64,000 bases of DNA from Allolobophora icterica (lineage: Eukaryota > Annelida > Clitellata > Crassiclitellata > Lumbricidae). Numbering within the stretch: the first letter of the stretch is position 1; each line of letters opens with the position of its first letter. The notes below the pieces were generated by a model that did no database searches, was not told where the DNA came from, and saw only the letters and a program-made list of their open reading frames with translations. Location of the stretch: assembly GCA_963556255.1 (NCBI GenBank), contig OY744616.1:34406621-34470620 (forward strand), in the 5' to 3' direction. Shown piece by piece: positions 61,380 through 64,000 of the stretch. Both the position numbers and the translations under genes were made by a program.

Positions 61380-62150
61380 GAAGTCTCAGAAATGCTATCA
61401 CCGTCCGTGCAGAGCGACAGAGAGAGCGAGCACGCAGCAATTTCATTCGTGGCATCACATGTGGGTTCCAAATAACAACAACTGCACCAAGAACAATGTC
61501 GAGCGACTGGAGTGCACGGCCGGACCGGCACAGACTTCCACTGGTGGCCACATAAAAAGCGACCATAAAATTCGGACTGATAATTGAGGAAATGCCATCT
61601 GATATACGCGCCGCTGTTCAAGACTGATTAGACTCGTATCACTCGTCTCTGCGTTCGTTACAATTTGTATTTGGCCGGCTGCAAAGATCGCCCTCAGCCA
61701 CCGACGTAACCCCGGTCGAGATTTGCGAAGGATGTTAACCCTGAACGATTAAAGACGCGCTCAAGTTTTTCGGTAGATTTATTATCGACATCGTCGGAGG
61801 GCAACGCGGTCAGTTTTGAGTGGGCGCATCAACAGGTTGGCACCGGCATAAATGTCAGGAAAGGATCTGACGTCACTTCGGTCACTGCACTGGAAGAGCG
61901 TTACGATAAATTATATGAAGTCATACGCAGCCGAGCGCCTGTTTCTTATCCTCCTCAACCGACGGGGGTTCTTGCGATCAGCTTTGTCTTTATTGCACAG
62001 TTCATATTTAGCAGTAGCGAGAAACATGACGATCCGACATTATCAAGAAACCATAGGAAATGCCGCATAAAATCCGAGAGCACGTTGTTCTTCAACTCTC
62101 TTCTGTGCGAGGATATCAGCCGGCTGCTTGTCGCTGCCACTTCAAGGCAC
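61380..62150 (-). promoter_or_regulatory. CpG-rich candidate promoter/5' region of hunchback
   Basis: This stretch stands out from AT-rich surroundings by dense CpG and runs such as gcgagcacgcagc, ggccggaccggc and gacatcgtcggagg. It lies 0.8-1.5 kb upstream of the hunchback start codon. No convincing open frame occupies it, and no transcription start can be fixed from sequence. A 5' non-coding exon is plausible. Confidence 0.4.
61868..61875. promoter_or_regulatory. Palindromic CRE-like site TGACGTCA
   Basis: Perfect consensus CREB/ATF palindrome inside the CpG-rich block upstream of hunchback. Presence is certain; function is inferred. Confidence 0.35.
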
Positions 62151-62518
62151 GTTTGATCCTCCTTGAACCGGAGGTCAAAATCAAAGATTGTCCCAAATGA
62201 TCGTTCAAGAGCAATCAAATATCAATTACATAACTCTAGTTTCTCTGCATTGAGCTATCGACTTCTAGAAGGTGCCACTGCTCGGTGCAACAGATACTCT
62301 TTCACAAGAGGTCGAAGTTAAGGACTGAATCATAAAATTATCAATTAAATTCATTTTCACCATAATCGAAGTCAAAGACTGGATCATAAAGATACCGGTT
62401 AAATCATTTTCACCATAATCGTCATTTGAATGTACATGCTTACGGATATCATCATAAAATTTATCACTATTATGATTCATCGTTCTTAGCATTGGAACTG
62501 TCATCATCAACTGAGAAG

Positions 62519-62562
62519 TGGCAGCAGCAGCAGCAGCAGCAGCAGCAAGCTGCAGCAGCAGA
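62519..62562. repeat. (GCA)n microsatellite
   Basis: gcagcagcag run with one aagct break. Confidence 0.95.
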
Positions 62563-62759
62563 AAACCCAGCCCTGTGTTATGCATAAAGAAATACAAACA
62601 ACAATGTTTTATGACTTCACCTTTGACATTTCTCTCCATACCATTCTAACATCATTCAAAGTATTCGGAAATACTGCCATCTGTCGGTTTTATGCTCACA
62701 ACTGAACAGTTGCACACTTCCAACATCAACAGCATTTCACCTGCTGGCTGACTCCAAGC

Positions 62760-62835
62760 CTATTATTATTATTATTATTATTATTTTTTGCCCTGAGGTA
62801 CTTCGTTCCCTCAGGGTCTTAGAGATTAAATTAGT
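62760..62835. repeat. Dispersed repeat with CCCTGAGG/CCCTCAGGG hairpin, copy 2
   Basis: (TTA)n then tttgccctgaggtacttcgt, tccctcagggtcttagagat; nearly identical to 41503-41570. Confidence 0.75.
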
Positions 62836-64000
62836 TATTTTTTCCGGAATAATAATAATAATCAATCAATCAATCAATATTCGTTTATTCCAAAAATTCC
62901 TGTCGACACAAACGCGACAGGATTATTATTATTATTAGTAGTATTATTATTAGTATTATTATTACCAGTACACAAGCTTAACTGTCACATCACAACAATT
63001 ACAATTTCTGTACCATGACAATTATAAGTGACATTATATTACAATAACACCTTAACTGTCACATCACAGCATTACAGTTTTCTGTATTGTATGAAACAGA
63101 TGTGACATTATAAGCCACATTTGAACTTACCTTTCCATACCTAACCCAGGTATATACATTATACAAGGTAAGTAAAATGTACAATGAGCTCTTTAGATCA
63201 GCTGTTAGAAAGTGCTACATATGGTATATATTACTGATACATGACAGAACATTAACAAATGCCGAATTCTTAAAATTATGAGAATGATCGGAACACTGGA
63301 AACAAGGCCGATTACATGACATTCTAAAAAATTCATTAAGAAAGTCACCATACTGCATTTAATCCTACTGGATTAATACTAAGAAGCATTTGCAAATATT
63401 CCACATAATTGAAATTCTGAGTAACACTATGAGTCACGATGAATTTGTCATTGATCTGGGTTAAGCTTAAGCATATCTGGATGAAGCCTCACCAGTCATT
63501 TGAAGAACCATTTATCAGAAATTGCAAGGCCCCTGAAATGCCAGCAATGCTTAATCACTAACATATTTCAGTAACAATTTAATGATTAGTCTGTCAGAAA
63601 CATACTCAAAAACATCTAAATAAATTTCAAAGTTCATTAGTTCATTAGACCGTCAATTCAATCAATGCATAATCAAATACACCTGCTCTTCAATGCAATC
63701 CATCTATTATTAGCTATAATTATCTTTCTATACACGCTAACCGGTTCAGGCCAAGTGAGCCAGAAGCTGCTAGCATAATACCATAGACAATGTTTGGTGA
63801 AATCCAGTGGCTTAGCAATGCACCCATCACTTAGACAACACAGTTCAGTTAGAATTTATCACTTGAATAAACTCTGCTTTGTATAGGCTAAGTTCGGGAA
63901 AAGGCAGAGGTCACGTAAAAAGGCAAAAGAAAATATCAATAAGCAAAGTAAGACATTCTTAACAGTCATTCAGTATCCATTACATGTAGAAGTTTGGTCA
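62836..64000. other. Upstream flank of hunchback, no gene seen
   Basis: (ATTATT)n and (AATC)n patches to about 62965 and then AT-rich unique sequence to the window edge. Confidence 0.5.

Noticed and set aside
1..64000. CRISPR arrays, bacterial operons, rRNA
   Set aside because: None seen; tandem arrays here lack spacers of unique sequence and the DNA is clearly eukaryotic.

Overview
This is eukaryotic genomic DNA from a protostome invertebrate, most likely a spiralian and perhaps a mollusc. The evidence is two spliced genes with GT..AG introns, hunchback (a protostome zinc-finger gene), long repeat-rich introns, and many LINE, SINE, MITE and satellite fragments. Nothing looks prokaryotic. 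The species cannot be named from the sequence alone.

Two protein-coding genes are well supported, and they converge. (1) On the plus strand, 20142-43436, is a KIAA0319/KIAA0319L-like type I membrane protein. I assembled 22 exons by homology and splice phase; they join into one open frame of 988 residues plus stop. The order is MANSC domain, an EGF-like module, a Ser/Thr/Pro linker, five PKD domains, a Cys-rich juxtamembrane module, a transmembrane helix and a short cytoplasmic tail. The exon with the start codon and signal peptide was not found. (2) On the minus strand, 60619-54558, is a hunchback-type C2H2 zinc-finger transcription factor. It has three coding exons, 985 residues, nine zinc fingers and a PxDLS co-repressor motif, with a CpG-rich candidate promoter region upstream (about 61380-62150).

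Region by region: 1-20000 is repeat-dominated. It holds acidic/GA-rich low complexity, a possible unknown coding fragment (minus, about 374-640), LINE reverse-transcriptase remnants, five non-autonomous hAT-like elements with 8-bp target-site duplications (one of them nested in a LINE), minisatellites with 27-, 33- and 32-bp units, and a decayed 1.9-kb DNA transposon (17972-19891) with its own transposase-like reading frame, 14-bp terminal inverted repeats and an 8-bp flanking duplication. 20142-43436 is the KIAA0319-like gene, whose introns hold SINEs, LINE tails, MITEs and a 1-kb array of 53-bp units. 43437-53900 is mostly intergenic. 53900-60620 is hunchback, and 60620-64000 is its upstream flank.

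The two genes have unrelated roles (membrane trafficking/adhesion versus developmental transcription), and nothing suggests they are functionally coupled. The most unusual content is the mobile DNA: the decayed transposon at 17972-19891, a set of at least seven hAT-like MITEs readable with their target-site duplications, and a SINE/LINE pair sharing the same 3' hairpin tail.
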